A stretch of 64,000 bases of DNA from Treponema sp. JC4 (GTDB lineage: Bacteria; Spirochaetota; Spirochaetia; Treponematales; Treponemataceae): NCBI RefSeq assembly GCF_000260795.1, contig NZ_AJGU01000008.1:1-64000 (forward strand), written 5' to 3'. This document shows, one piece after another, positions 24,389-34,100 of this stretch (position 1 is the stretch's first letter; each line of letters opens with the position of its first letter). The position numbers and the translations under genes are program-made. The notes beneath the pieces are model-generated. The model was given only the letters and a program-made list of their open reading frames with translations, had not been told where the DNA came from and searched no databases.

Positions 24389-25468
24389 TTGAAACTTGTC
24401 GGATATCTTCTAAAAAAAATCATTCCTCTTTTTGTGGGCGCAGTATTATTTTTTGCCCTGGTTTTGAACCTTGTAGATCTTTTTATGAATCTTACGACTT
24501 ATCTTCAGAACGGCTCTTCCTGGCATGATATCGGCGTGGTTATGCTCAACTATATTCCAAAAACAATCTGGTATGCCGTGCCGGTTGCAATTCTCTTTTC
24601 TTCTTCCTATTCGCTCAGTAACATGTATGCCAACAATGAGCTTCAAGCCCTTTTTGCTTCCGGTGTTTCGCTTTTTAAGTTTACTTCTCCTGTGCTCATT
24701 CTTTCTATTCTTCTTTCCTTCGGGCTATTTGCCTTTGAAAACGGTCTTGTAGTTCAGACTTACGAAAAAAAGATGAAGCTGCAGAATCAGCTGCTTCAGA
24801 AATTTGAAAGCGACAATAATAATAATGTAATTGTAATTTCAGAAAACGGTAAAATTATTTATAATGCCGCCAGATATTTTGAAGAGACAAAACGCCTGCA
24901 AAATCTTTATGTAATTTTCCGCGATGAAAATAAAAACTTTTTAAGCCTTGTTCACGCAGATTTAGCAAGCTGGGATTTTGAACTTAAACACTGGCGCCTT
25001 CAGAATACTCTGGAATATGTTAAGGATGAAAATGGCCGCTTTACAAGCAGAGCTTTTGACCCCCTGCTTGAAGAAAATCTTACTGAATCTTATGAAATCT
25101 TCCGAAAAAATATTGTAGACGTTCAGTCGGTTTCTGCAAAGGAAGCAAAAATCTATATCGATCATCTTAGAAAAGCCGGCCTTCCTTTTGGGGAGCAGCT
25201 TTCGGAATACTACAAGAAATTTGCCTTTCCCTTTATCGTCTTTATTGTAGTTTTTCTTTCAATCGGACTTACAGGAAAGACAAGAAAGAACGTTCTTTTA
25301 ATCAGCCTTGCTTCCTGCATCAGCGCTTCTGTACTTTTTTATGTAATGCACATGGTAACAATGGTTTTTGCAAAGCACGGCTATATTTCACCTTTTGCAG
25401 GTGCCTGGTCGCCTGTGATTTTATTTACAATTGCGAGTATAATATTATTAAAATATAGTAGGACTTAG
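24389..25468 (+). CDS. lptG: LptG/YjgQ-family permease
   Basis: 359 residues from a TTG start with AAAGGAG 7 bases before it. Three N-terminal spans, a periplasmic jellyroll domain (about residues 125-265) and three C-terminal spans match YjgP/YjgQ proteins. It is intact, unlike its partner lptF directly upstream. In Gram-negatives LptB2FG drives lipopolysaccharide toward LptD at the outer membrane; many treponemes lack typical LPS, so the cargo here is an open question. An LptD-like protein is encoded at 59601-62996. The tgt gene starts 1 base after its stop. Confidence 0.88.
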   Translation: MKLVGYLLKKIIPLFVGAVLFFALVLNLVDLFMNLTTYLQNGSSWHDIGVVMLNYIPKTIWYAVPVAILFSSSYSLSNMYANNELQALFASGVSLFKFTSPVLILSILLSFGLFAFENGLVVQTYEKKMKLQNQLLQKFESDNNNNVIVISENGKIIYNAARYFEETKRLQNLYVIFRDENKNFLSLVHADLASWDFELKHWRLQNTLEYVKDENGRFTSRAFDPLLEENLTESYEIFRKNIVDVQSVSAKEAKIYIDHLRKAGLPFGEQLSEYYKKFAFPFIVFIVVFLSIGLTGKTRKNVLLISLASCISASVLFYVMHMVTMVFAKHGYISPFAGAWSPVILFTIASIILLKYSRT

Positions 25469-25469
25469 T

Positions 25470-26603
25470 ATGATAACAAACATTTTTGACATTAAACATA
25501 AATCTGCCGACGGAAAAGCCCGCACCGGCGTTATTCATCTGGCTCACGGCGATGTTCAGACTCCGGTTTTTATGCCTGTAGGAACCAATGCCACAGTAAA
25601 GGCAATGCCAAAGGATTTTCTTGAAGAAATTAATTTTGAAATCATTCTTGCAAATACCTATCATCTTTTTTTGCGCCCGGGTGCAGACCTTATTGAAGAA
25701 GCAGGCGGACTTCACGGTTTTTCTAAGTGGAACCGAAACTTTTTGACAGACTCAGGCGGATTCCAGGTATTCAGCCTTTCAAAACTCAGAAAAATTACTG
25801 ATGAAGGAGTACGCTTTCAGAGCAATATCGACGGAAGCTACCACATGTTCACGCCGGAAAGCGTAGTTCAGACCCAGAGAAAGTTTAATTCCGACATTCA
25901 GATGCAGCTGGACGTATGCACAGGGGCGGGTGAACCCCGCAAAGTTGCAGAAAAAGCCCTTAAGGTTACCTGCGACTGGCTCCTTCGTGCAAAAAAAGAG
26001 TGGGAAAGCGAAGTAGAAAAGGGCTACAAGGGAATGCTTTTCCCAATCGTTCAGGGAAACTTTTTTGAAGACCTGCGTAAGCAGAGTGCAGAGTTTGTAA
26101 GCGAACAGGATATGCCTGGTATTGCAATCGGTGGTCTTAGCGTGGGCGAAACTCCCGAAGAATTTACCCGCTTCCTTAATTACACCGTTCAGTACCTGCC
26201 GGAAAATAAGCCAAAGTACGTAATGGGAATCGGAACTCCTGAATATATTCTTGATGCCGTACAGGCCGGAATCGATATGTTCGACTGTGTTCTTCCGACC
26301 CGCAACGCCCGTAACGGTTCATACTTTACTCACCGGGGAATGCTTTCCATTAAGCAGGAGCGCTGGACTCACAGTCACGAGCCGCTTGACCCAGAGTGCA
26401 ACTGCAAGGTTTGCCGCACTTACACAAAGGCTTACCTCCGTCACATTTTTAAAGAACAGGAAATCCTCAGCTCAATTCTTGCAAGCTACCACAACCTTTA
26501 TTTCCTCCACAATATGATTGGTGAAATCCGTGCGGCAATCAACGAAGACCGCTTTGAAGAATACCGCAAAAACTTCCTTGAAAAATTCCACTCGGGAGTC
26601 TAG
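25470..26603 (+). CDS. tgt: queuine tRNA-ribosyltransferase
   Basis: 377 residues, normal length. Catalytic Asp in NFLTDSGGFQVFSL (near residue 93), GGLSVGE, MGIGTPEYI, FDCVLPTRNARNG with the nucleophile region, and the zinc site CNCKVCRTYTKAYLRH followed by HNLYFLHNM are all present. The enzyme exchanges guanine-34 for preQ1 in tRNAs with GUN anticodons. It is translationally close to lptG (1 base) and to the HEAT-repeat gene (9 bases), suggesting one operon from dut or lptF onward. Confidence 0.96.
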   Translation: MITNIFDIKHKSADGKARTGVIHLAHGDVQTPVFMPVGTNATVKAMPKDFLEEINFEIILANTYHLFLRPGADLIEEAGGLHGFSKWNRNFLTDSGGFQVFSLSKLRKITDEGVRFQSNIDGSYHMFTPESVVQTQRKFNSDIQMQLDVCTGAGEPRKVAEKALKVTCDWLLRAKKEWESEVEKGYKGMLFPIVQGNFFEDLRKQSAEFVSEQDMPGIAIGGLSVGETPEEFTRFLNYTVQYLPENKPKYVMGIGTPEYILDAVQAGIDMFDCVLPTRNARNGSYFTHRGMLSIKQERWTHSHEPLDPECNCKVCRTYTKAYLRHIFKEQEILSSILASYHNLYFLHNMIGEIRAAINEDRFEEYRKNFLEKFHSGV

Positions 26604-26612
26604 GGGGCAGCC

Positions 26613-28403
26613 GTGAAAAAATCAGTCCGAATTGCAATTTTTACCTTATTTTCTGCCGCACTTTTTGCACAGGAGACTGCTGACCCTACCCAGGTTAAGG
26701 ATTTGTATCCCCTTGGCGAGGGCTCTCTCCCGGACGATACAGGTTCTACAATCGATGACTCTCTTTCCGACCTGCTGGATGGCCTTGAACTTACAGAAGA
26801 AGAAAAAAAACTGCTTCAGTCCCCTGATGATGAGGCTTCTTCGGCCGGCACGGACAATACAGAAGCCCAACCGGAAGACTCAACTCCAGAAGAAGAAGCG
26901 GAAGCGGCCTCAGAAGATGAAAGCTCTCTTGAAGCCGAAGAACTCACAGAAGAAACTGAAGACGAAGTTAGCCCGGAAGCTTCCGCCGAAGAAGAAAATT
27001 CTTCTGAAAAAAAATCAAATTCTCCGGCCGGAGTTTCAGATGTTCCGCCTAAAAAACGCCCTAAGCCGATTGACGAAGAAAAGGCAAAAGCCGCTGCCGA
27101 TAAAGACGAAAATGACGAAGTTCCTGAAGAAAATAAAAAGACAATCAAGTACGGACTTCCTTCTGAAATTACAAAACTGATTGATAATTTAATGACTAAT
27201 GACGACCCTCGCTTTACCGAAGAGATTTACGACCTTTTTGAAGTAAGCGAAAACGTTCAGATTCAGCAGAAAATCCTTGAATATTTTGGAAAGCTTGAAG
27301 ATCCTTGTCTGGAAAACTTTGCCGTAACCGTTCTAAACGACCCTTACGATACAAAAACTGATGTTGTAAAAGCCTGCTTTGAATACATTCAGAAGGTTCA
27401 CACAGACGCCGCAATTCCTGCAGTCTTTACAATTCTTGAAAGCGACAACGAAACCTACTTCAACGATACTCTTTCTACAATCGGCGAAATTGGTGATGCC
27501 AAGTCTGCTCTTTCAATTGCAGAATATCTTGAACGCGATGATTTAAGTGATGCCCAGCGCCAGACTTTAATGCGTACCCTTGGTAAGCTTCACGCTGTAG
27601 AAACCTTTGATAAAATTGTAGCAATTCTTGAAAACGAAGATGAAAACGCTTTTGTCCGCATGTATGCCGCAGAAGCCCTTGGCCTTATGGGAAAGATGGA
27701 AGCAGTTCCTGTTCTTATAAATACCTATAAGGATGCAAATCCTAACCTGCGCCAGTATGCAATTAAAGGACTTGGAGAATTCCCTCAGGACGGAAAAGCT
27801 CAGGCTTGTATTCTTCAGGGAATCCGAGACGAGCACTGGAAGGTACGTCAGGAAGCTATCAATGTTTCTAAAAAGATTCTTGATTATCACGCAATTCCAT
27901 ATCTCATGTACCGTGCCGAAAACGACAGCGAACGTATAATTAAGGAAGCGGCAATTTCAGCCCTGCCTCTTTATAACGAGCCTAATGCAGACAAGTTCCT
28001 TAAAGACATGCTCGAAAAGAAGGTGTCTGACAATATCAAGGTTAAGGTTGTTATTGCCCTGCTTGATGCTGAACACGGTGAAGAAGAAATTCTTGCCCTT
28101 GCAGAAAAGTGTCTTTCTGATGTCCGCATGAAAAACCTTGCCAAGGGAATTGGAAACGAACTTGCAAAACGCTCTAAACACAGCTATGAGGCTATCTGTC
28201 TCAAGTATCTTGAAAGTAAAGACGGAGATTTACAGAATATCGGTCTTGATATGTACAAAAACTACAAGTTCTCTGGTCCTGTAGAAGAAAAAATCCGCTC
28301 TCTTGCCCTTGACCGCAAAGGTAACGGTTCTGTCCGCAACCGCGCAAAGAAAATGCTTGGAATTGAAGACGAAGCTAAAAAAGAGGAAGAGAAAAAAGAC
28401 TAA
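26613..28403 (+). CDS. exported HEAT-repeat protein with an acidic N-terminal region
   Basis: 596 residues from GTG 26613. A signal peptide (RIAIFTLFSAALFAQ) is followed by about 130 residues very rich in Glu, Asp, Ser and Ala (roughly 50-165), a lysine-rich stretch, and then a run of HEAT/PBS-lyase-like helical repeats to about residue 575 (for example NAFVRMYAAEALGLMGKMEA, LRQYAIKGLGEFPQDG, HWKVRQEAINVSKKIL). The C-terminus is charged. It is likely a periplasmic scaffold. It ends convergently with the DEAH helicase, overlapping it by 4 bases. Partner and function are unknown. Confidence 0.82.
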   Translation: MKKSVRIAIFTLFSAALFAQETADPTQVKDLYPLGEGSLPDDTGSTIDDSLSDLLDGLELTEEEKKLLQSPDDEASSAGTDNTEAQPEDSTPEEEAEAASEDESSLEAEELTEETEDEVSPEASAEEENSSEKKSNSPAGVSDVPPKKRPKPIDEEKAKAAADKDENDEVPEENKKTIKYGLPSEITKLIDNLMTNDDPRFTEEIYDLFEVSENVQIQQKILEYFGKLEDPCLENFAVTVLNDPYDTKTDVVKACFEYIQKVHTDAAIPAVFTILESDNETYFNDTLSTIGEIGDAKSALSIAEYLERDDLSDAQRQTLMRTLGKLHAVETFDKIVAILENEDENAFVRMYAAEALGLMGKMEAVPVLINTYKDANPNLRQYAIKGLGEFPQDGKAQACILQGIRDEHWKVRQEAINVSKKILDYHAIPYLMYRAENDSERIIKEAAISALPLYNEPNADKFLKDMLEKKVSDNIKVKVVIALLDAEHGEEEILALAEKCLSDVRMKNLAKGIGNELAKRSKHSYEAICLKYLESKDGDLQNIGLDMYKNYKFSGPVEEKIRSLALDRKGNGSVRNRAKKMLGIEDEAKKEEEKKD

Positions 28404-31009
28404 TCCTTCTTATCGTAAAACTTATTCACAAGCCGGAGGGCTGCGTTAATGCGCTCTTCGGCTTCCGGACTGAAATCTACCTCTTCTTCTACCAGGGCTT
28501 CCAGGCTGGCGTGAGTCTCCTGAAGGGCAGTTGAAAAGCCGCGGGAAGTTTTAAGCCAGTAATTTCCCTTTCCGTCTGTGTAGAGAGTGATAAAGCCGTA
28601 TTCCTTGTTTTTCTGCTTTGCGATTGTTGTACGAAGTACTACTTCCAGGGCAAAAATAATCTGCTCTTTTTCTACCTCGTTGTAAATGCTTCCGTTAAAA
28701 TTACGGTTCCAGTGCTTTTCTGCAATCGGGGTAAGAATGATATTCTTTGCAATTTCAAGAATTGTAGAAAGTTTTTCGCCGTCCAAAAGCATTCCTCCGT
28801 CGCGGAGAATTATGCGGCCCTTGAGATTTGCGCAGGCCTTGATTTTATTTTTATCTGTCTCATTCTGGGCTGCGGTAATAAAGCGCTCAAGAGGAAGAAG
28901 GGCAGTTTTCTTTCCTTTAATCTTCTTTGTTTCAAAGCTGTCGCCGCCAAAGTAAAAGTTTTCGTCTGCTTCTTTTGCAGCTGCCTGATTTTTAGCCTTG
29001 TTGTCTGCATTTTTCTTATCTGATTTTTTAAGGCTTGCCTTGGCAATTTCCTGCAACTTTTTTTCGCGTTTTTCAGCCCGGGCTGTATCTTTTGCAGACT
29101 TACAGGCCATAAGGCGGTCAAAAAGATCTGGATTTATCATATCTAGCATAGGGTGGGTAAGTGGCGAAACGCTCATCGCAAAAATGCGGGAGGTACGTAC
29201 GATTTCTCCTGCCACAATGAATACCGGATTCTGGCGGAACATAACGCTTCCCGGGTGAATGCAGATGTGGTCTGCTGTAAGAGAGCGGTAATTTTCACGT
29301 CCAGTTCGTATGCAGACAAACTGAATCATACCCGCCGCAATACAGCAGAGGTAATCCTGCATGCTGCCGTTTTTGTGGGTAAGCGGGATTCCCATTTTAT
29401 CGCCCACAATTTCGCCAAGCTGAATGTAGATATTTTCAATTTCCGACATTACGCGTTCGTCAAGGTAATTTTTCTTGCAGAACTTTTCGCGGTTATCGGT
29501 CTGTTTCCAGGCGTTAAAGAGGTTGATAAAAGTTCCGAAGTCGCCCTGAAGGTCGCGGAAACGGTGGTGAGCCTTGCGGGCTTCCATTTCTTCATTAGGT
29601 GGCAGAACAAAAGGAGAGTTTGCACTCAAAAAAGAGGCTGCCACAAGAGCCTTGTCGGTAACATCCGGGTAGCGCATAATAGCTTCTACAATAATTCGGC
29701 TGATTCTCGGCTCCAGCGGGAACTTTACCATCAGCTTTCCGATTTCAGAAAGAGTATTGTCGCTGTCGAGCGCTCCCAGCATATTCAAAGTGTCTACGGC
29801 ACCGATAATTCCTTCGCGGCCCGGGCTTGCAATAAAATCAAAGTTGTAAAAATCAGTGATTCCAAGCTCAGCCATGCGGAGAACAACCTCACTCAAGTCT
29901 GTGCGGTAGATTTCTTCCTTTGTGTACATTTCGCGGCTTTCAAAATCCTTGCGCGAATAAAGGCGGTAACAGGTTCCTTCGTGAGTACGGCCGGCTCGTC
30001 CCTTACGCTGATTACAGCTGGCCTTGCTGACCAAAGTTTCCACCAGGCTTGAGGTAAAGGTTCTCGGACTGTAAAAGTTCAGTTTTGCAAGACCGCAGTC
30101 AATTACGGTTGTGATGTCCTGAATTGTTACCGAAGTTTCTGCAATGTTTGTGGAAATTACGACCTTTTTCTTGCCGTTAGGAGGATTGTCAAAAACCCTT
30201 TCCTGTTCTTCTTTTTGCAGGCGGCCATAAAGTGGCAGTACCCAGAGCTGACGGCTGAAAGGCGCGTGCTCAAGCCGGTACATACAGTCTTTGATGATTT
30301 TTTCGCCCGGAAGGAAAATCAGGATTCCGCCGTCATCTCCGTTGTCTAAAACGCGGTCTACCGTGCGGCAGATTTTGTTCAAAATTGCATCGCAGCCGGC
30401 CTCAGTCGCGGTAGTTGCTCCGCCTTCAATAGGGTCGTAAACCACGCTTACCGGGTAGGTTATAGTATCAATAGAAACAATAGGCGCGTTGTCAAAATAT
30501 TCAGAAAAGACCTGGGTGTTCATCGTCGCTGAAGAAACAATTACGTGAAAGTCCTTTCTCTCTTTCAAAACGCGTTTTACAAGTCCAAGAACAAAGTCAA
30601 TGTTCAAACTTCGTTCGTGGGCTTCATCAATCATTAAAACGCTGTATTTAGAAAGCCATGGGTCCAGCTTCATTTCCTGAAGGAGGATTCCGTCTGTCAT
30701 GATTTTGATTCTTGTGTCCTGGTTTGTCTGGTCTTCAAAACGCATTTTGTAGCCGACAAGGCCAGGGTAAGTAGTTCCCAGCTGCTTTGAAATAAATTCG
30801 CTTACGCTTAGGGCCGCAATTCGGCGGGGCTGAGTTACGCCAATCATTCCGTTGGTTGCATAGCCTGCTTCGTATAAAATCACCGGAATCTGGGTTGTTT
30901 TTCCGGAACCGGTTGGGCTTTCTACAATTACAACCTGATGATTTTCCAGACAGTCTAAAATTTTCTGTTTTTGCGCGTAAACTGGTAATGATTTATAGTC
31001 TATTGCCAT
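28400..31009 (-). CDS. DEAH-box ATP-dependent RNA helicase, HrpA/HrpB-like
   Basis: 869 residues. Superfamily 2 motifs in order: ESPTGSGKTTQIP (I), TQPRRIAA (Ia), DEAHERS (II), VSSATMN (III), ISTNIAETSVT (V), QRKGRAGR (VI). The ratchet (HA2) and OB regions follow, then a lysine- and alanine-rich segment near residues 640-690 and an unassigned C-terminal domain. It probably remodels RNA or RNA-protein complexes. The start ATG lies inside the last codons of the upstream CapA-like gene (10-base overlap), so the two are co-translated. Confidence 0.9.
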   Translation of the reverse strand: MAIDYKSLPVYAQKQKILDCLENHQVVIVESPTGSGKTTQIPVILYEAGYATNGMIGVTQPRRIAALSVSEFISKQLGTTYPGLVGYKMRFEDQTNQDTRIKIMTDGILLQEMKLDPWLSKYSVLMIDEAHERSLNIDFVLGLVKRVLKERKDFHVIVSSATMNTQVFSEYFDNAPIVSIDTITYPVSVVYDPIEGGATTATEAGCDAILNKICRTVDRVLDNGDDGGILIFLPGEKIIKDCMYRLEHAPFSRQLWVLPLYGRLQKEEQERVFDNPPNGKKKVVISTNIAETSVTIQDITTVIDCGLAKLNFYSPRTFTSSLVETLVSKASCNQRKGRAGRTHEGTCYRLYSRKDFESREMYTKEEIYRTDLSEVVLRMAELGITDFYNFDFIASPGREGIIGAVDTLNMLGALDSDNTLSEIGKLMVKFPLEPRISRIIVEAIMRYPDVTDKALVAASFLSANSPFVLPPNEEMEARKAHHRFRDLQGDFGTFINLFNAWKQTDNREKFCKKNYLDERVMSEIENIYIQLGEIVGDKMGIPLTHKNGSMQDYLCCIAAGMIQFVCIRTGRENYRSLTADHICIHPGSVMFRQNPVFIVAGEIVRTSRIFAMSVSPLTHPMLDMINPDLFDRLMACKSAKDTARAEKREKKLQEIAKASLKKSDKKNADNKAKNQAAAKEADENFYFGGDSFETKKIKGKKTALLPLERFITAAQNETDKNKIKACANLKGRIILRDGGMLLDGEKLSTILEIAKNIILTPIAEKHWNRNFNGSIYNEVEKEQIIFALEVVLRTTIAKQKNKEYGFITLYTDGKGNYWLKTSRGFSTALQETHASLEALVEEEVDFSPEAEERINAALRLVNKFYDKKD

Positions 31010-32250
31010 GTAATTAAATCCTTTGTTTCTTCCCTGTCAACTTTAATCCGCCTTTCAATGTAGGATGCCCAGTTCTTACGTTTTACCTCTTTCAGATAAT
31101 CCACAAATTCCTGATTAAGCGGCTTGAGCACAAATTCCCAGGCGGTGTTGATATAAGTAGTAATAAAAACCGGTTGAGCCTTTTTTATCTGAACCGGATT
31201 TTCAGGTTTTCCTTCTGTATTATAGCGTGTTTTGCCCGCTTTAGTCTTTATAAATTGCACAGAATATAAAAGTCCGTCTCCTGTGTGGTCTCGTTCGCTC
31301 ATTGGAGTTCCTGCGTCAAAAGTCGGTTGGGTTCTCTGGGCACTGATTGTATTTCCGTTCGCATACATAATCAGCTTATGTCGACCGCTTTCTGCTTCAA
31401 ACACAAATTCCCGGTCTTTTATGATGTGTGCATGATTTGCCCAGACCACGTCTGCCACTTCCAGCAGCTGCAAGTAAAAATCCCTCTGGCTTTTAAGAAC
31501 AGCTCTCTTATATTCCGGTTCGTCCGCATGCATGGAAATTACAAATAAATCACAGGGATTTTCAGTCCTAAGTTTTTTACAGAATTCCACAAACTCCCGG
31601 TGAGATTTTTCACTGCTTTTTACATAATTTATAAAGGCGTGGTCGTGAGGGTAGTTTAAAATTCCCGTTACCGGCAGAAATAAAATCTTCCAGCCGTTTT
31701 TTTCTACTATGTTATAAGAGTAGGAATCGCCCTTATTCTTTTTAAGGCCCGAAAAATAGACATACTGATCCTTTTTTTCATATTCAGCAGTAATTTCTTC
31801 TGCACTTCTGATAGTATGCTGGATTCCTTTCTCGAACTGGTCAAAGGAATGATTGTTGGCAAGGGAAAATACATCAAAACCCGCATCAATTGCTGCCTCA
31901 ACATAACGGCGGGGAAGGTTAAAATTTGGGTAGGAAGAAACCGGCTTTGTCTGATCAACCGGGGATTCAATATTTGCAAAAGCAAGGTCAGCGCTTTCTA
32001 TGTATTCTCTGACTCCGTCCCAGATTTTATCATACTTTGTAATGTTGTGATTGTAGGTGTGGGCCATAATATCGCCCGCAAAGGTGATTGTAAGAGTGGG
32101 GGAATCTATTTCTGATTTTTTAGCCGGACTGACGGCGGCACTCGCAGCAGAACTTTCACTTATATCAGCATTTACAGGAGCCTTTGTTGTAGCGCAGGAA
32201 AATAATAGCAGGGAAAATAAAAATGCCGTATAAGAAAACAATTTTTGCAT
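31000..32250 (-). CDS. CapA/PgsA-type metallophosphatase-fold lipoprotein
   Basis: 416 residues from the chosen start. The signal peptide ends in a lipobox, SLLLFSC, so the protein is lipid-anchored. The metal-binding motifs of CapA proteins are visible: TFAGDIMAH, FANIESPVD, SLANNHSFDQ, ISMHADEPEYK and WANHAHIIKD. CapA/PgsA proteins take part in poly-gamma-glutamate capsule export in Bacillus, but stand-alone homologues are common and unassigned. I place the start at 32250 (MQKLFSY) because TATAAT lies 7 bases ahead of it; the ATG at 32259 overlaps that box. It is translationally coupled to the DEAH helicase. Confidence 0.82.
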   Translation of the reverse strand: MQKLFSYTAFLFSLLLFSCATTKAPVNADISESSAASAAVSPAKKSEIDSPTLTITFAGDIMAHTYNHNITKYDKIWDGVREYIESADLAFANIESPVDQTKPVSSYPNFNLPRRYVEAAIDAGFDVFSLANNHSFDQFEKGIQHTIRSAEEITAEYEKKDQYVYFSGLKKNKGDSYSYNIVEKNGWKILFLPVTGILNYPHDHAFINYVKSSEKSHREFVEFCKKLRTENPCDLFVISMHADEPEYKRAVLKSQRDFYLQLLEVADVVWANHAHIIKDREFVFEAESGRHKLIMYANGNTISAQRTQPTFDAGTPMSERDHTGDGLLYSVQFIKTKAGKTRYNTEGKPENPVQIKKAQPVFITTYINTAWEFVLKPLNQEFVDYLKEVKRKNWASYIERRIKVDREETKDLITWQ

Positions 32251-32257
32251 TGCTTCC

Positions 32258-32263
32258 ATTATA
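32258..32263 (-). promoter_or_regulatory. -10 TATAAT giving a leaderless start at 32250
   Basis: On the minus strand TATAAT ends 7 bases before the ATG at 32250 and overlaps an upstream in-frame ATG at 32259, which is therefore an unlikely start. Confidence 0.5.
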
Positions 32264-32295
32264 CGGCATATTCTATAAAAATTGTAGAAAATTAA

Positions 32296-32661
32296 TTAAC
32301 GAGGTTTAGTTCCTTCTACAGCCAGATAACCCAAAGCTCCTACCGCTATTATTCCTCCAACAATAGCAAGGACCTTATCTTCCGTTGACATTTTATTTTT
32401 ACCAGCTCCTCCAGCAACACTTGCAAGGGCATTATCAGAAAGATCTTCAACCTTATCACTTGCTTCTGTATTTTCTGCAATTTTTTTTCGGAATGCAGCT
32501 TCGTCGAAATCTGGAAATAGTTCTTTTAAGCCTGCACCGATCTCATCAATATTTGAAGCCTTATCAATAATTTCGGCCAGTTTTGCAAGGTCAACTTTTT
32601 CAATCTGCTCTTCTGGAACTCCCTGTTTCATCATCATTTCTTTTAATTCTTTTGTATCCAT
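32296..32661 (-). CDS. small protein with double-glycine leader, bacteriocin/RiPP-precursor-like
   Basis: 121 residues with an excellent AGGAGG site 7 bases before the ATG. The first 85 residues are charged and helical and end in LSDNALASVAGG, the pattern of double-glycine leaders cut by C39-peptidase ABC exporters (L-S-D/E ... L ... V-x-GG). The predicted mature part is 36 residues, AGKNKMSTEDKV then a glycine-rich hydrophobic span AIVGGIIAVGALGYLAV, ending EGTKPR. There are no cysteines. No peptidase-exporter, modifying enzyme or immunity gene is in the window, so the precursor would be an orphan. It has its own upstream region (TATAAA at 32718-32713 as a possible -10). Alternative: a small membrane protein with a chance GG. 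Confidence 0.65.
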   Translation of the reverse strand: MDTKELKEMMMKQGVPEEQIEKVDLAKLAEIIDKASNIDEIGAGLKELFPDFDEAAFRKKIAENTEASDKVEDLSDNALASVAGGAGKNKMSTEDKVLAIVGGIIAVGALGYLAVEGTKPR

Positions 32662-32760
32662 AATAATTCCTCCTGCTTGTTTCGAAGTAAATGTTTAATT
32701 TCTTTACATCTATTTATACTCCGAACCTGCAAAAATGGCTAAAAGATTGTTAATAAATGC

Positions 32761-32804
32761 AAAAAAAAAAAGCGGGAATGTGTAAAAATCACATTCCCGC
32801 TTTT
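32761..32804 (-). terminator. strong terminator after purA
   Basis: AAAAGCGGGAATGTG (32768-32782) pairs perfectly over 15 bases with CACATTCCCGCTTTT (32790-32804); on the minus strand it is followed by a run of T residues (A run 32761-32770). Confidence 0.92.
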
Positions 32805-32824
32805 AAGCTTAAATATAAGTAATT

Positions 32825-34051
32825 TTATTTATGCCAGATTTTTTCGCGAACGAAAGTCTGGTTGCGGTCTGCACCTACAGAAACAATACCAACTTTTGTG
32901 CCTGTAAAGTCTTCAATGAACTCTACATAAGCCTTGGCATTTTTTGGAAGCTTTTTGTAGTCTGTACATTTTGTAATGTCAGCCTTCCAGCCGTCAAACT
33001 TCTTAAGAACAGGTTTTGCGCGGTTGAGTTCAGGAATTGAAGTAGGGAAGTCTGTTACGATTTTTCCGTCGATGTCGTAAGCAACACAAGCTTCAATTTC
33101 GTTCATGTCGTCGTAAATATCAAGGTGAGTAAGAACAAGGTTGTCGATTGAGTTTACGTGGCAGGCATAGCGGAGAGCTACAAGGTCAAGGTATCCGCAG
33201 CGGCGTGGACGACCAGTTGTTACACCAAACTCGTTACCTGTGTTACGAACGTAGTCGCAGAGTTCGCCTTCTGTATCAGCATTGAATTCAGATGGCATTG
33301 GACCGTTACCAACGCGGGTTTCATAAGCCTTGAATACACCGTAAATCTTGTCCAGAGCCTTAGGACCAATTCCAGAACCTGAAGAAGCACCGTAGCTTCC
33401 TGAAGCACCAGATGAAACATAAGGATATGTACCAGAGTCAATGTCCAGCATAGCACCCTGAGCACCTTCGAACAAAATCTTTTCATCGCGGTATTCATAC
33501 ATTTTAGCTGCAATGTTTACGCGCATTTTGATAAGCTGGTCTTTATACTGTTCAAGGAATTTTTTATCTGCATCGTCAAGGTCGTTCCATTTTTCTTCCC
33601 AGTCAAGGTCAGCAACACGGATACCGTCGCGTTCAGATTTCATAGAATATGTAGTACCAATTCCGCGGCCTGTAGTTCCGATAGGGCGCTTGCGAGCTGC
33701 ATCGCGGGCCTTATCCATTTCACGGTAGCCTGGAAGAGTAAGGTGGGCACGGTCAGAAATAAATACACGGCCTTCCCAGTTTACACCGTTGTCTTTGAGC
33801 ATCTGAAGTTCCTTAAAAAGAGCCTCAGGGTCGATTACCATTCCGCTTCCAAGGAAAACAGATTTTTCCGGATAAAGGATTCCAGACGGAACCTGATGGA
33901 GAGCGTACTTTTTACCATCAACAACGATTGTGTGACCTGCATTAGCGCCGCCCGCAAAACGAACAACGTATTTTGCATCCTGAGCAAGGTAGTCAACGAT
34001 TTTTCCCTTGCCTTCATCGCCCCACTGGGCACCCATTACTACAATATTCAT
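32825..34051 (-). CDS. purA: adenylosuccinate synthetase
   Basis: 408 residues, slightly shorter than the E. coli enzyme. Signature motifs: AQWGDEGKGKIVD at residues 8-20, FAGGANAGHTIV, TTGRGIGTTYS, FEGAQGAMLDIDSGTYPYVS, TGRPRRCGYLDL and SVGADRNQTF. It joins IMP and aspartate with GTP, the first step from IMP to AMP, in the cytoplasm. The ATG is preceded by GGGAG. A leader of about 90 bases with a hairpin lies upstream (see 34101-34147). Other purine genes are clustered at 46-56 kb. Confidence 0.97.
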   Translation of the reverse strand: MNIVVMGAQWGDEGKGKIVDYLAQDAKYVVRFAGGANAGHTIVVDGKKYALHQVPSGILYPEKSVFLGSGMVIDPEALFKELQMLKDNGVNWEGRVFISDRAHLTLPGYREMDKARDAARKRPIGTTGRGIGTTYSMKSERDGIRVADLDWEEKWNDLDDADKKFLEQYKDQLIKMRVNIAAKMYEYRDEKILFEGAQGAMLDIDSGTYPYVSSGASGSYGASSGSGIGPKALDKIYGVFKAYETRVGNGPMPSEFNADTEGELCDYVRNTGNEFGVTTGRPRRCGYLDLVALRYACHVNSIDNLVLTHLDIYDDMNEIEACVAYDIDGKIVTDFPTSIPELNRAKPVLKKFDGWKADITKCTDYKKLPKNAKAYVEFIEDFTGTKVGIVSVGADRNQTFVREKIWHK

Positions 34052-34100
34052 GGATTTTTTCTCCCTTCCGCTGAATCATCGCGGAGTAAAAGATATTTTT

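Noticed and set aside
29153-30052. 299-codon plus-strand frame inside the DEAH helicase gene
   Set aside because: Antisense shadow of a gene whose helicase motifs are all in the other strand.
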